A DNA stretch of 64,000 nucleotides, from contig NZ_CP049244.1 of assembly GCF_011046245.1 (NCBI RefSeq), positions 930,001 to 994,000 on the forward strand, written 5' to 3'. A program made the position numbers and the translations under genes. The stretch comes from Allorhizobium pseudoryzae. Its GTDB lineage: Bacteria; Pseudomonadota; Alphaproteobacteria; Rhizobiales; Rhizobiaceae. Positions 54,621 through 64,000 of this stretch are shown here, piece after piece. The notes beneath the pieces were generated by a model that was given only the letters and a program-made list of their open reading frames with translations, searched no databases and had not been told where the DNA came from. The first letter of the stretch is position 1. Each line of letters opens with the position of its first letter.

Positions 54621-55775
54621 ATGAAGATCACCGCCATCAAACCTTATATCGCAAGGGTCGGCGTCCGTAATCAGCTTGTCGTCAAGGTGGAGACCGATAG
54701 CGGCATCCACGGCTGGGGCGAGTCCGGCCTGTCCTACCGGGAAAAGGCCGTGGCCGGCGCGATCGATCACTATGCGCAGTTCCTGATCGGGCGCGACCCG
54801 ATGCAGTGTGCGGCCCTCTGGCAGGAAATGTACCGCAGCCAGTATTTTGAGGGCGGTCGGGTGTTGTCGGCGGCGATCGCCTCCCTCGACATCGCCTTTC
54901 ACGATATTCGCGGCAAGGCGCTTGGCGTGCCGGTGCATCAGCTGCTGGGCGGCCGGCAGCGGGACGGCGTTCCGGCCTTTGCGACAACCTCCGCCGAACC
55001 CGGCGAGGAAATGATCGAGCAGGCGGTTCTCCTCAAGGAGGCGGGCTGGACCTGCGTGCGCTTCATCGCTGCCGGTCAGGAAAATCCGGCGCATTTCGAG
55101 CCGCGCGAGTCGATTGCCGTAACCGCCGAATGGATGGTGCGCGCCCGTGCCGAACTCGGCCATGCCATGACGCTTGGCGTCGAATACCACCATCGGCTCA
55201 GCGTCGCCGAAGCAGCCTCCTTCTGCCAGAAGATGCCGGCGGGAACGCTGGATTTCATCGAGGAGGCCATCCGCGATGAAACGCCGGGGGCTTACGAATC
55301 CCTGCGGCGCATGACGGACATCCCCTTTGCGATCGGCGAGGAATTCTCCTCCAAATGGCAGTTTCTTCCCTATATCGAACGGGACATCCTGCAGTTCTGC
55401 CGGATGGACATCTGCAATGTCGGCGGTTTTACCGAGGCGATGAAGGTCGCGGGCTGGTGCGAGGCGCATTATGTCGATCTGATGCCGCACAACCCGCTCG
55501 GGCCGATCTGCACCGCCGCCTCGGTGCATCTGGCCGCGGCGGTTCCCAATTTTGCCTGGCTGGAATGCCGCCAGAGCCCGGCGGAGACACACTGGGGTTT
55601 CGACAACACGACGTTGTTTCCGGGGCAGATCAAGATGGATGGCGCGTTTTACGTCGTGCCGGACGCGCCCGGCCTTGGCGTCGACGTCAATGAAGCCGAG
55701 CTTCAGAAGATGCCGTTCGACTATTCGGAACCGCCACATCTGAGGCGCAGCGACGGCTCCTTGACCAATTGGTAG
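54621..55775 (+). CDS. Galactonate-dehydratase-like enolase-superfamily enzyme with altered metal ligand
   Basis: A 384-residue enolase-superfamily enzyme resembling D-galactonate dehydratase (DgoD). Its late histidine is His290 in LMPHNPLGPICTAA and the other active-site histidine His190 in LGVEYHH is retained. The first metal ligand, Asp in DgoD (DFH), is Glu188 here (EYH); Glu214 and Glu240/241 are the other ligands. The KxK-type block of other members is not seen (VRFIAA). It is in the sugar ABC operon, 40 bases after the ATPase gene, so it probably dehydrates a sugar acid derived from the imported substrate. Confidence 0.82.
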   Translation: MKITAIKPYIARVGVRNQLVVKVETDSGIHGWGESGLSYREKAVAGAIDHYAQFLIGRDPMQCAALWQEMYRSQYFEGGRVLSAAIASLDIAFHDIRGKALGVPVHQLLGGRQRDGVPAFATTSAEPGEEMIEQAVLLKEAGWTCVRFIAAGQENPAHFEPRESIAVTAEWMVRARAELGHAMTLGVEYHHRLSVAEAASFCQKMPAGTLDFIEEAIRDETPGAYESLRRMTDIPFAIGEEFSSKWQFLPYIERDILQFCRMDICNVGGFTEAMKVAGWCEAHYVDLMPHNPLGPICTAASVHLAAAVPNFAWLECRQSPAETHWGFDNTTLFPGQIKMDGAFYVVPDAPGLGVDVNEAELQKMPFDYSEPPHLRRSDGSLTNW

Positions 55776-55786
55776 AGAAAGCAACT

Positions 55787-55818
55787 GCGACCGGGAGCAC
55801 AGGGATGCTCCCGGTCGC
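55787..55818. terminator. Perfect 13-bp stem-loop between convergent genes
   Basis: GCGACCGGGAGCA (55787-55799) and TGCTCCCGGTCGC (55806-55818) enclose a 6-base loop, 11 bases past the stop of the dehydratase gene. No long T-run follows on the plus strand; on the minus strand a CTTTCTC tract follows. Likely ends the sugar operon. Confidence 0.55.
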
Positions 55819-55910
55819 GTGATGGACGCGACGTGTCGAACCGGACTCGCTATGAACGACGGCAAAGGAAACAAAGGGGACCAAGCTCCTTCGCGTCGTC
55901 CTCCGGCCCG

Positions 55911-56540
55911 TCACGTCACGCCCATGACCTCGGCGCAGCGGGAGAGGCTGAAGCCCGCGCCCGCCGTATCCTTCGAGATCCGGATCGACCGGATGATGTT
56001 CTGCTGATCCGCCGTCAGTTGAAGCTCGCAAGAGAGCTGTTCCGTGCGGGCCGGCGACAGCAACTGTCCCTGACTGGCCGGGGAGGTTGGAAGGTTCCAG
56101 CCGATGCTGGCGCCGCTCGATTTCGTCACCGTCGTCGTGCGGGTCACGCCCGGCTGCGGGTTTTCCACCTTGGTTTCGGTGCGAACCACCTGCCGGCCCC
56201 AGACCGGCTGGGTGGTGGCGGTCTGCGGCATGCCGAAGGCCGGCTTGCCAAAGTTGCTGTTCGACCCGAAGGACGGAAGCGGCGGTGGCTGCATCTGCGG
56301 CGCGGCATAACGCGCCGGCACGTGGCGGGTGGTTTCCCCGCCCCGCCATGTATAGATGACATTGCCGTTCGCCAGCGTGTAACTCGAGGCTGGCGGTCCG
56401 TTCTTGGTGAAGAACTCATCCGCCGATTGTCCCAGCCAGCGACTCTGAACCGCCTGGCTTGCCTGCTCCGTCGTGGTGCAGGAGGTGAGGGTGGCACCGA
56501 CAATCAATGCCGCACCCAGTCTCAACTTGCGCATTTCCAT
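55911..56540 (-). CDS. Hypothetical outer- or inner-membrane lipoprotein
   Basis: A 209-residue putative lipoprotein. The N-terminus MEMRKLRLGAALIVGATL is followed by a lipobox with Cys21 in LTSC, so cleavage and lipidation by signal peptidase II are expected. The rest holds a WLGQSADEFF segment, YTLANGNVIYTWRGGE, a Pro/Gln-rich middle and a C-terminal Cys-containing region (LSCELQLTADQQ and LSRCAEV). I do not recognise the family. It lies 32 bases after the Sel1-repeat protein, on the same strand, and may share its transcript. Confidence 0.72.
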   Translation of the reverse strand: MEMRKLRLGAALIVGATLTSCTTTEQASQAVQSRWLGQSADEFFTKNGPPASSYTLANGNVIYTWRGGETTRHVPARYAAPQMQPPPLPSFGSNSNFGKPAFGMPQTATTQPVWGRQVVRTETKVENPQPGVTRTTTVTKSSGASIGWNLPTSPASQGQLLSPARTEQLSCELQLTADQQNIIRSIRISKDTAGAGFSLSRCAEVMGVT

Positions 56541-56572
56541 GGTCTCGCTGTAGGCCGCGCCAGCTTGGCGGG

Positions 56573-57781
56573 TTATCGTAGAAAGTAACCGCCCATCGGC
56601 GCGGTCCTGGCCTTCGCATCCAGTTGGCCGGCCAGCACCGTATTGCCGAGCTTCGTCTGCACCTCTGCCCGTTGCTGGAAGTACGGTCCCCACACCGGAT
56701 CGGCCTCGCTGGCCTTTAGCAGCAGGGCATCAGCCGCCGCGTAGTCACCGTGTTTGGTGAGAAGCGCGGCCCTGGCGGACAGCACCGACGGATTGTCCGG
56801 TTGGGTCTCGACCGCTGCATTGATGAGGGAACTTGCTTCGTCCACCTGCGTGTCGATCAGCAATGTCGCGAGAAGCGCCTTGGCACTTGCCTGAAGCGCC
56901 TTGTCCTCCGAACGGGACAGCTCATCCAGCACGTCGCGCGCCCGTGACTTGCTCGCCGCATCCGCTTCTGGACCGAAGGCATCCATCTGCGCGATGAAGA
57001 GCTTGCCCCAGATATCGCCTCGCTCCGCGCCGGCGGCATAATGCGCGCGGGCGGCAACCGCGTCCTTCGGCATTCCGAAGCTTCCGTCGCGGTAGAACTG
57101 GCCGAGATCCGTCTGCGCCTCTGCCACATGATTGGCCGCCGTGCGGAACGCGGCGATGATTGGCTGCGGGTCGTCGCCCGGCTTGAAGCCCATCATCTTC
57201 AGGCGCGCTGCGGGATAGGCCGCATCCCTATATCCCGCGGCGATCGCCTTCTCGTATAGCGCCAAAGCCTTCGCATCGTCTTTCTCGACCCCCAACCCTT
57301 CCTTGGTGAGGCTGGCAATATTGTTGTAGCCGAGACCGATACCGGCATCGGCGGCCTTGCTGTAATGCGCGTAAGCGAGTTTGTAATCCTGCGGGACACC
57401 CAGGCCGTTGTCGTAGAGATAACCGATCCCCGTCTCCGCAAGGACATAGCCCTGCGAGGCGGCCTTCTTATAGAGCTCCATCGCACGCTGCGGGTTGCCG
57501 AGCTGCAATTCGCTCCGGCCGAGCTGGAAGGCGAGGCGCGGGACCTCCGGATGTTCGCGCAGGGCCACTTCGCAGGCTTCCTTGGCGCGGGGGCCATCCA
57601 CCTCTTTGATCGGAACACCCGGCGAACCCAGGTCAGGATCAAAGTTGCTGCCGGCCAGCCGGTCGCATTCCCGCATCAGATCCTCGGAAAATGCCGGTGC
57701 CGAAACGATCACCCACAATGCCGAAACGGTCACGAGCGTAATCGGCAAACCTCGTTTAAGATATGATGTGCGTTGAACCAT
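56573..57781 (-). CDS. Sel1/TPR-repeat protein with signal peptide
   Basis: A 402-residue secreted protein. A signal peptide (LPITLVTVSALWVIVSAPAFS) is followed by a short region, then Sel1-like repeats at about residues 100-240 (for example GYLYDNGLGVPQDYKLAYAHYSKAADAG and ALYEKAIAAGYRDAA) and TPR-like helices to the end. Such proteins form scaffolds for protein contacts in the envelope. Start ATG at 57781; GTG just before it is an alternative. It is followed by the lipoprotein gene 32 bases downstream; the two may work together. Divergent from the AraC gene. Confidence 0.8.
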   Translation of the reverse strand: MVQRTSYLKRGLPITLVTVSALWVIVSAPAFSEDLMRECDRLAGSNFDPDLGSPGVPIKEVDGPRAKEACEVALREHPEVPRLAFQLGRSELQLGNPQRAMELYKKAASQGYVLAETGIGYLYDNGLGVPQDYKLAYAHYSKAADAGIGLGYNNIASLTKEGLGVEKDDAKALALYEKAIAAGYRDAAYPAARLKMMGFKPGDDPQPIIAAFRTAANHVAEAQTDLGQFYRDGSFGMPKDAVAARAHYAAGAERGDIWGKLFIAQMDAFGPEADAASKSRARDVLDELSRSEDKALQASAKALLATLLIDTQVDEASSLINAAVETQPDNPSVLSARAALLTKHGDYAAADALLLKASEADPVWGPYFQQRAEVQTKLGNTVLAGQLDAKARTAPMGGYFLR

Positions 57782-57936
57782 CACGATTGCGTTTCCCCGT
57801 GTCGTTTCTTGCGGCCGGATCTACAGGGAATCGAAAGGTCGGTGTTATTCTCGCCGTCTCAAAATCGGAAGCGTGCTTGCCTCTGCGTATCAGAATGTGG
57901 CAAGCCCCGGATCAGGGTGGAGCGGGAGGAACAGGA

Positions 57937-58950
57937 TTGGCATCTGCAAAGAAGACACCTGTTATTTTGCACCGCTTCTCGACGGATATGGTGGCGCACG
58001 AACTTCGGTTCGAAGCCTTCCGCAGCCGCATCAACACCATGTTCGACATGCAGGACCCCGATCCCGACACGCGCCGTGGCTTTGCCGGCGGCATCGAAAG
58101 CGTCAACATGGGCGCCATGCTCATCTCCAGCATGCGGACGCAGACCTTTCGTTTCGAGCGGCCGCGGCAAAGGCTGGTACGGGATTTTCTGGATCATATT
58201 CTCCTGCGCGTCGATCTGGCATGTCCTCTGGACCAGAACGGACGTCCTGCAGCTTTGACCGTCCTCGATCTGGGCCGTGTATCGGAAGGGGGGATGACGC
58301 CGGCGCACAATGTGTCCGTGGTCTTTTCGAGAGCCTCGCTTGGGCCTGCCGCCGAAGACATTTCCCGGCTGCATGGCGAGAGCCTGACCTATCCGACAGC
58401 AATTTTCCTCGCGGACCACATCCTGTCGCTCTTCCGCATGGGGCGCAATGTCGAGGCGGAAACGGTGCCGCAGGAGTTGTTATCCCTCACACCCACCCTG
58501 GTTGCAGCCTGCCTCGATCCCCAGCAGATCAGCATTCGTCGGGCCCGCAACGACATCGACACGATGATGCTGGTGCGCGCCCGCGATTTCATCCAGTCCA
58601 ATCTCTCCTCGCCAATGCTGACGCCGGACCTCGTTGCCCGCGAGATCGGTGTGTCTCGCGCCACCCTTTATCGCCTCTTCGATCCGGCGGGCGGCGTCGC
58701 GCGCGTGATCCGCGAGGCGCGCATCAAAGCGGCGGCCAGAAGCCTCACCCGCGCCGGTGCCGATACGCGTATCGGCGACATCGCGCATGCCTTCTGTTTT
58801 GCCAGCGACGCGCATTTCAGCCGCGCCTTCAAGGCGCAGTTCGGCTGTACGCCCCGTGAATTCCGGACGGCGCTGACGGAGGGCGAGGCCGGTCGGGGCG
58901 ACGCGGATGCGGTGCGCCTCGTTTTCCCGACCTGGCTTGCGGCATTGTGA
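57937..58950 (+). CDS. AraC-family transcriptional regulator
   Basis: A 337-residue regulator with an N-terminal ligand-like domain (ITRNTMF-like stretch FRSRINTMFDMQ and following) and C-terminal double helix-turn-helix (about residues 230-330; LTPDLVAREIGVSRATLYRLF and IGDIAHAFCFASDAHFSRAFKAQFGCTPREFR). The start is taken as TTG at 57937 because GGGAGG lies 7 bases upstream; an ATG at 57895 is an alternative. It converges with the ATPase gene at 58961 (10 bases between stops), and may control the envelope genes or the importer operon. Confidence 0.82.
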   Translation: MASAKKTPVILHRFSTDMVAHELRFEAFRSRINTMFDMQDPDPDTRRGFAGGIESVNMGAMLISSMRTQTFRFERPRQRLVRDFLDHILLRVDLACPLDQNGRPAALTVLDLGRVSEGGMTPAHNVSVVFSRASLGPAAEDISRLHGESLTYPTAIFLADHILSLFRMGRNVEAETVPQELLSLTPTLVAACLDPQQISIRRARNDIDTMMLVRARDFIQSNLSSPMLTPDLVAREIGVSRATLYRLFDPAGGVARVIREARIKAAARSLTRAGADTRIGDIAHAFCFASDAHFSRAFKAQFGCTPREFRTALTEGEAGRGDADAVRLVFPTWLAAL

Positions 58951-58960
58951 GCAGCGGTCT

Positions 58961-60058
<1,098 letters not shown>

Positions 60059-60068
60059 GTCGGATATC

Positions 60069-61121
60069 CTATTTCAGCCCGGAGCCGGCAATGCCGGTGG
60101 TGATGAAGCGCTGGAGGAAGATGAAGACCAGCACGACCGGGATCATGGTGACGACCGTCATCGCCAGGATGTAGTGCCACTGCACGTTGAGCTCGCCGGA
60201 ATAGATCGAGAGACCGACCTGCAGCGTGTAGAGCTCGCGTCGCGACAGAACGATGAGCGGCCAGAGAAAGTCATTCCAGCGCCAGACGACGGAGAAGATG
60301 GCGAGAACCGCGAGTGCCGGCGCCGTCAGCGGCACGATGATGCGCCAGTAGATCTGCCATTCCGACGCCTTGTCCATGCGCGCCGCGTCGATCAACTCAT
60401 CGGGGATGGTCAGCATGTATTGGCGCAGGATGAAGACGCCGGTCGGGGTTGCCACCGTCGGAAGGATCACGCCCCACAGGCTGTTGAACAGGCCAACCGA
60501 CGAGATGATCGAATAGAGCGGCACGAGGATGACCGACAGCGGCACCATCAGTGTCGCAAGGATCACCAGCATCGCGGCGTTTCGGCCCTTGAATTCGTAT
60601 TTCGACAGGGCAAAGGCCGCCATGGAGTTGACGATCAGCGTGATCAGCGTCGCCGTGACGGTGACGAAAACCGAGTTCCACAGATAGCGGAAGAAATCGA
60701 ACTGCATGAAGGGCTGCGTGTAGTTCTCCGTGGCAAAGGAGATTTCCCGCACCGGCTCCCGGTCGCCGATATTGACCCTGATGATCTCGCCCGGCGCCTT
60801 TGGATCGACCATCTGGCTGACGATGCCAATGCGCCGGACTTCGGCCAGAACCCGCGTTGAGCCATCGGCAAGCTTCGCGTTGAACAGCGGCAGCGGCTTT
60901 TCATAGCCCTCGACCTGCACCTGCTGCGTCACATAGGGCAGGATGCTCGGCGGAAACTCGGCAAGCCCGGCCGGTGTCTTGAAGGAGGAAAAGGTCAGCC
61001 AGACGGCCGGGCCGAACATCACCAGCAGGCCACCGATCAGCCAGACCCAGGTGACGATGTCGGTCCAGTGCCAGCCTTTGCCGCCGCGGCGGCGCGTGAG
61101 GAAAGCGATTGCGGTACTCAT
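60069..61121 (-). CDS. Sugar ABC permease (MalG-like) with long periplasmic insert
   Basis: A 350-residue permease. TM1 is at about residues 20-42; between TM1 and TM2 there is a polar insert of about 90 residues (KTPAGLAEFPPSILPYVTQQ and following), longer than in most MalG proteins and comparable to a subset of carbohydrate permeases. The EAA-type loop is DAARMDKASEWQIYWRIIVP. Start ATG at 61121 overlaps the previous stop (ATGA). Confidence 0.88.
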   Translation of the reverse strand: MSTAIAFLTRRRGGKGWHWTDIVTWVWLIGGLLVMFGPAVWLTFSSFKTPAGLAEFPPSILPYVTQQVQVEGYEKPLPLFNAKLADGSTRVLAEVRRIGIVSQMVDPKAPGEIIRVNIGDREPVREISFATENYTQPFMQFDFFRYLWNSVFVTVTATLITLIVNSMAAFALSKYEFKGRNAAMLVILATLMVPLSVILVPLYSIISSVGLFNSLWGVILPTVATPTGVFILRQYMLTIPDELIDAARMDKASEWQIYWRIIVPLTAPALAVLAIFSVVWRWNDFLWPLIVLSRRELYTLQVGLSIYSGELNVQWHYILAMTVVTMIPVVLVFIFLQRFITTGIAGSGLK

Positions 61122-62164
61122 CGGCGTTTCCCCTTGTTCTCGTTCTTGCGACCGACGCCCAGTTGAAGCAGCGTGAGCACCACCAGCACCAGGCCCATCA
61201 GGATGGAGGCGGCTGCGGCAAGGCCGGCATTGCGGGGCAAGGAGACGAAGCCCGTTTCGTAGATATATTGCGTGAGGAACAGCGTGCTGGTGCCGGGTCC
61301 GCCGCCGGTCAGGACGAAGACCTCGTCGAACACCTGCACGGCCTTGATGAGGGCAAGCACGATGACGACCAGGAGGTTCGGCATCAGAAGCGGAAGCGTG
61401 ATGCGCCAGAAGATGCGCGCGGGTCGGGTCCCGTCCATCTCGGCGGCCTCGTAGAGATCCTTCGGGATTGCCTGCAGACCGGCGAGCAGGATCAGCGTGT
61501 AGAAGCCCATATGCGCCCAGATGGAGACGCCGACGACGGCACCAAAGGCAAAGGTGCGATCCGTCAGCCAGGTATAGGGCTCGACGCCGAAGGGGTAGAG
61601 CATCGAGTTCAACAGGCCCTGCCGCTGCAGGATCCAACGCCAGATCAGGCCGACGACGACCGGCGACAGCAGAACGGGAAAGAAGAAGACGGCGCGCCAG
61701 AAGGAGCGCCCAATCAGTTCGCGGTTGAGGATCAGCGCGGTGATCAGCGAGACGAGGATCATCAGGCTGACCTGCAGCACGACGAACCAGAAGGTGTTGC
61801 CGACGGCGGTCCAGAAGGCATCCTCCTGGCAGGACATCGGATCGAGGTAGTTCGTGCAGTTGAAGATCTGCCGATACTGGTCGGCGCCGACGAAGGTGCG
61901 TTCATCGAGGAACAGCGCCGATCCGCCGGTGACCGAGTAGGCAAGATTGATGACGAGCGGCAGGAGGACGAATATGCCGAAGATCAGCATGTTCGGGGCG
62001 AGGAAGAAGGCCGCCATGCCGCCGATGCCGGTCTTTTTCTGCAGATAGCGGAGCGGTCGGTCGGCCAGGCCCATGACGAGATGGACCGGCGCCAGCAGCA
62101 CCGAAAGCCAGTCGGTTCGTTGCGGCGTCACCGGCCGCTCGGATGGGGGTTTGGGCTGCGCCAT
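61118..62164 (-). CDS. Sugar ABC permease (MalF-like)
   Basis: A 348-residue permease with a polar N-terminus, TM1 near residues 51-72 and EAA-type loop EAAEMDGTRPARIFWRITLP. The start at 62164 is chosen because GAGGAA precedes it by 7-8 bases; upstream ATGs exist. A loop with two cysteines (FNCTNYLDPMSCQED) lies between TM1 and TM2. It follows the binding-protein gene after a gap containing a hairpin. Confidence 0.88.
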   Translation of the reverse strand: MAQPKPPSERPVTPQRTDWLSVLLAPVHLVMGLADRPLRYLQKKTGIGGMAAFFLAPNMLIFGIFVLLPLVINLAYSVTGGSALFLDERTFVGADQYRQIFNCTNYLDPMSCQEDAFWTAVGNTFWFVVLQVSLMILVSLITALILNRELIGRSFWRAVFFFPVLLSPVVVGLIWRWILQRQGLLNSMLYPFGVEPYTWLTDRTFAFGAVVGVSIWAHMGFYTLILLAGLQAIPKDLYEAAEMDGTRPARIFWRITLPLLMPNLLVVIVLALIKAVQVFDEVFVLTGGGPGTSTLFLTQYIYETGFVSLPRNAGLAAAASILMGLVLVVLTLLQLGVGRKNENKGKRR

Positions 62165-62215
62165 GGGGCAATTCCTCATGCATCGGGTGCCGCGCGGTAA
62201 TACGCGCGGGCAAGG

Positions 62216-62250
62216 CCCGCCCACCCCGTTAGACACAAGGGGCAGGCGGG
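62216..62250 (-). promoter_or_regulatory. Stem-loop between binding-protein and permease genes
   Basis: CCCGCC (62216-62221) and CCCC (62224-62227) pair with GGGG (62239-62242) and GGCGGG (62245-62250) with a 2x2 internal loop and an 11-base terminal loop. A smaller palindrome CCGCGCG/CGCGCGG lies just downstream. No T-run. Confidence 0.55.
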
Positions 62251-62271
62251 TGTTTCACGATCAGGTCTGGC

Positions 62272-63534
62272 TCAGAGGCCCGAGGCCTTCACCTTCTCGG
62301 CCACATCGCTGTCGATGCGGGAAAAGGCGTCCGCTGCCGACATTTCACCGGCCACCGCCTGGGCGACACGGGTCACGACCGCGCCGTACATCGTGTCGGA
62401 CCAGCGCCAGCCCGGCATTTTCAGCGCGAGATCGGAGGTGGTCTTGGTGGCGTTGACGAAGGTGTTCAGCGCGTCCTTGACGAGCTGGCTATCCGACTTG
62501 AAGTTCACGCCTTCGGCAATGACGCCCTTGTGCGCCGGCAGGAACAGAGTGCGCTCGGAGAATTCCTTCACGATGTCCTTGCGGGCCAGGTAATCCATGA
62601 CCTTGGCGACTTCTTTGGCGTTCTTGGTGTATTTCACCGCCACGAGGGCAGCGCCACCGGGAAGGCCGGTGCAGGCCGTCGGGCCGCAGGGGCTGCCGGT
62701 TGCCACCCAGTCGAAATTATTGCCGATCTTCTTGGCAAAGTTCGGGACCTGCCAGGAGCCGGCATAATAGAAGGCGACCTGACCGTTGATGAAGTCATCG
62801 GCCGCGGCGCGGTAGGACTGGCCGGCCGCAGACACCCAGACGTCCTTCGACATGGTGCCGTCCTTCGACCAGTCGATGAACTTGCCGAAATAGGTCTTGG
62901 CGCCCTCGTTGAGCGGCGCAGGCTTGCCACCCGCCCCCATATAGTCCGCGCCGTAGGAGATCGCCGGCCCGGTGATGCGGTGACCGGAACGGTCCATCGC
63001 CATCGGGTAGGGGATCTGCTGGCTGGCGGCGACCTTCTTGGCAGCGGCCGCCCAGTCATCCCAGGTGGCCTTCGGACCCGGCAGCGGAACGCCTGCCTGC
63101 TCGAACAGCGTCTTGTTGGCAAAACCGCCGGTCAGCGTCAGCTGCGTCATGAAGCCGGAGATCTGGTTGGACCCGTCGGGCCGCATCCAGTCGGCATTGG
63201 CGCCGAAATTCTCGTCCCAATACTTGGCATCGGCCACCAGCGGGCGTAGGTCGAGCCAGTGCTTGGACAGGTCCTTGATCGCGGTGACGCGGGCGATATC
63301 CGGGCCATTGCCGGCTTCCAGCTGCACCGGCAGCTGTTCCTTGATCACGCTATAGGCAACATTGTCCACAATGACGTTGATGCCCGGATTGTCCTTCATG
63401 AACCGGTTGATCAGGTCCTGGAACACTTCCCCTTCGATGCCGTCCGAATACCACATGATGCGCACATCACCGGCCTGCGCGGTGGTTGCCATCAGCGCCA
63501 GTGCCGATGCAGCCAGAATCGATTTCAATGCCAT
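62272..63534 (-). CDS. Sugar ABC transporter substrate-binding protein (family 1)
   Basis: A 420-residue secreted protein with a clear signal peptide (MALKSILAASALALMATTA, cleaved before GDVRIMWYSD). The mature part has family 1 features: FMKDNPGINVIVDNVAYSV, GNGPDIARVTAIKDLSKHW and LPGPKATWDDWAAAAKKV. AAGGAGGAGG precedes the ATG. It belongs with the two permeases and ATPase at 58961-62164. The gene at 63584 ends 49 bases upstream on the same strand, and may be in the same transcript. Confidence 0.9.
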   Translation of the reverse strand: MALKSILAASALALMATTAQAGDVRIMWYSDGIEGEVFQDLINRFMKDNPGINVIVDNVAYSVIKEQLPVQLEAGNGPDIARVTAIKDLSKHWLDLRPLVADAKYWDENFGANADWMRPDGSNQISGFMTQLTLTGGFANKTLFEQAGVPLPGPKATWDDWAAAAKKVAASQQIPYPMAMDRSGHRITGPAISYGADYMGAGGKPAPLNEGAKTYFGKFIDWSKDGTMSKDVWVSAAGQSYRAAADDFINGQVAFYYAGSWQVPNFAKKIGNNFDWVATGSPCGPTACTGLPGGAALVAVKYTKNAKEVAKVMDYLARKDIVKEFSERTLFLPAHKGVIAEGVNFKSDSQLVKDALNTFVNATKTTSDLALKMPGWRWSDTMYGAVVTRVAQAVAGEMSAADAFSRIDSDVAEKVKASGL

Positions 63535-63583
63535 GGTCTTTCCTCCTCCTTGTGGGGCAGATCCTCCATCCGCCCCGGTTATT

Positions 63584-64000
63584 TTAAAGTGCAATGGCCT
63601 CGCCCGTTACCGTGTAGTCCTCGCGGCGTAGGGTGCGGCCTTCGGCATTCACCGATCCGTCGGCCATGAACTTGACGGGGCCGTAGTCCGGATCGTGGAT
63701 GATGATCGTGCCATCCTCCGCCACCTCGGCCGTCAGTCCGCCGTAGCGCGTCTCGGCGCTCATAAGGTCGCCGGCTTCCGCAAGTCGTACGATCCAGCGC
63801 GTCTTGCGTCCGGCAAGCCTCAATTCCGCGCTGGCGGACGGTCCTTCCGTGACAGGCAGAAGGTCGCCGCTGCCGATCAGAAGCGCAACACCTGTGCCGC
63901 TGCGGGCAAGGGCCGCGTTACCGGCCACGCGGCTCTCCTCGAACTCCGCCTGCGGGAACCAGGCATGCGAGAATTCCGGCTGGTCCTCGTGCACGTCGAA
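63584..64000 (-). CDS. C-terminal part of an uncharacterised protein (partial, runs off the edge)
   Basis: An open frame from the window edge to TAA at 63584, about 138 residues. Visible features are an acidic-aromatic stretch (HEDQPEFSHAWFPQAEFEES), a GTGVALLIGSGDLLP region and a C-terminal beta-rich part (HDPDYGPVKFMADGSVNAEG). I do not recognise the family; position before a sugar-binding protein suggests a carbohydrate-related enzyme, but that is only context. Confidence 0.6.
   Translation of the reverse strand, partial: FDVHEDQPEFSHAWFPQAEFEESRVAGNAALARSGTGVALLIGSGDLLPVTEGPSASAELRLAGRKTRWIVRLAEAGDLMSAETRYGGLTAEVAEDGTIIIHDPDYGPVKFMADGSVNAEGRTLRREDYTVTGEAIAL

Overview
The window looks like accessory, catabolic DNA of an alphaproteobacterium, most likely a Rhizobiales member (Rhizobium, Agrobacterium, Ensifer or Shinella type), perhaps from a megaplasmid or chromid. 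This is an inference from the high GC, the protein families and the density of solute uptake operons. I see no rRNA, tRNA, ribosomal or other housekeeping gene, no CRISPR array and no insertion sequence. Genes are tightly packed, many with ATGA-type overlaps, and almost every block has its own regulator.

Layout. (A) 1-3021: tail of a membrane protein, two tandem isochorismatase-type cysteine hydrolases and an MFS permease. (B) 3049-12218: an oligopeptide-type ABC system with a SelA-like PLP enzyme, a COG3964 amidohydrolase, a RidA protein and a divergent IclR regulator. (C) 12465-22515: a FadR-type GntR regulator, a cupin, a second oligopeptide-type ABC system (permeases and ATPases on +, binding protein on -), a carboxymuconolactone-decarboxylase-like protein, an SGNH hydrolase, an enolase-superfamily enzyme and a second GntR regulator. 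An 11-base motif recurs at four promoters of this block. (D) 22534-33108: a deaminase-like amidohydrolase and, divergently, a nine-gene operon with a spermidine/putrescine-type ABC importer followed by a PuuE-like deacetylase, an amidase, two hydantoin-racemase-like proteins and a hydantoinase. This looks like uptake and stepwise opening of a cyclic ureide or hydantoin. (E) 33246-39655: TRAP transporter, IlvD/Edd dehydratase, RraA-like aldolase candidate, a 57-residue membrane protein too short for most gene finders, and a divergent GntR regulator. (F) 39769-46821: a dienelactone-hydrolase-like protein and a four-gene signalling operon (hybrid kinase with three receiver domains, CheR, CheB, receiver-kinase) without chemoreceptors or CheA. 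(G) 47117-55775: ThuA-like and Gfo/Idh-type proteins with a ROK regulator, divergent from a sugar ABC system and a galactonate-dehydratase-like enzyme. (H) 55911-63994: a lipoprotein, a Sel1-repeat protein, an AraC regulator and another complete sugar ABC operon, with a partial gene at the edge.

Two cross-cutting patterns stand out. Each of the five binding-protein genes that is followed by transporter genes has a strong GC stem-loop just after its stop codon. Several predicted promoters have a TTGACA box followed by a palindrome at or just past the -10 region, which suggests local repressors released by the transported substrate. All coordinates, motifs and pairings were read by eye from the sequence; no alignment or database search was run.
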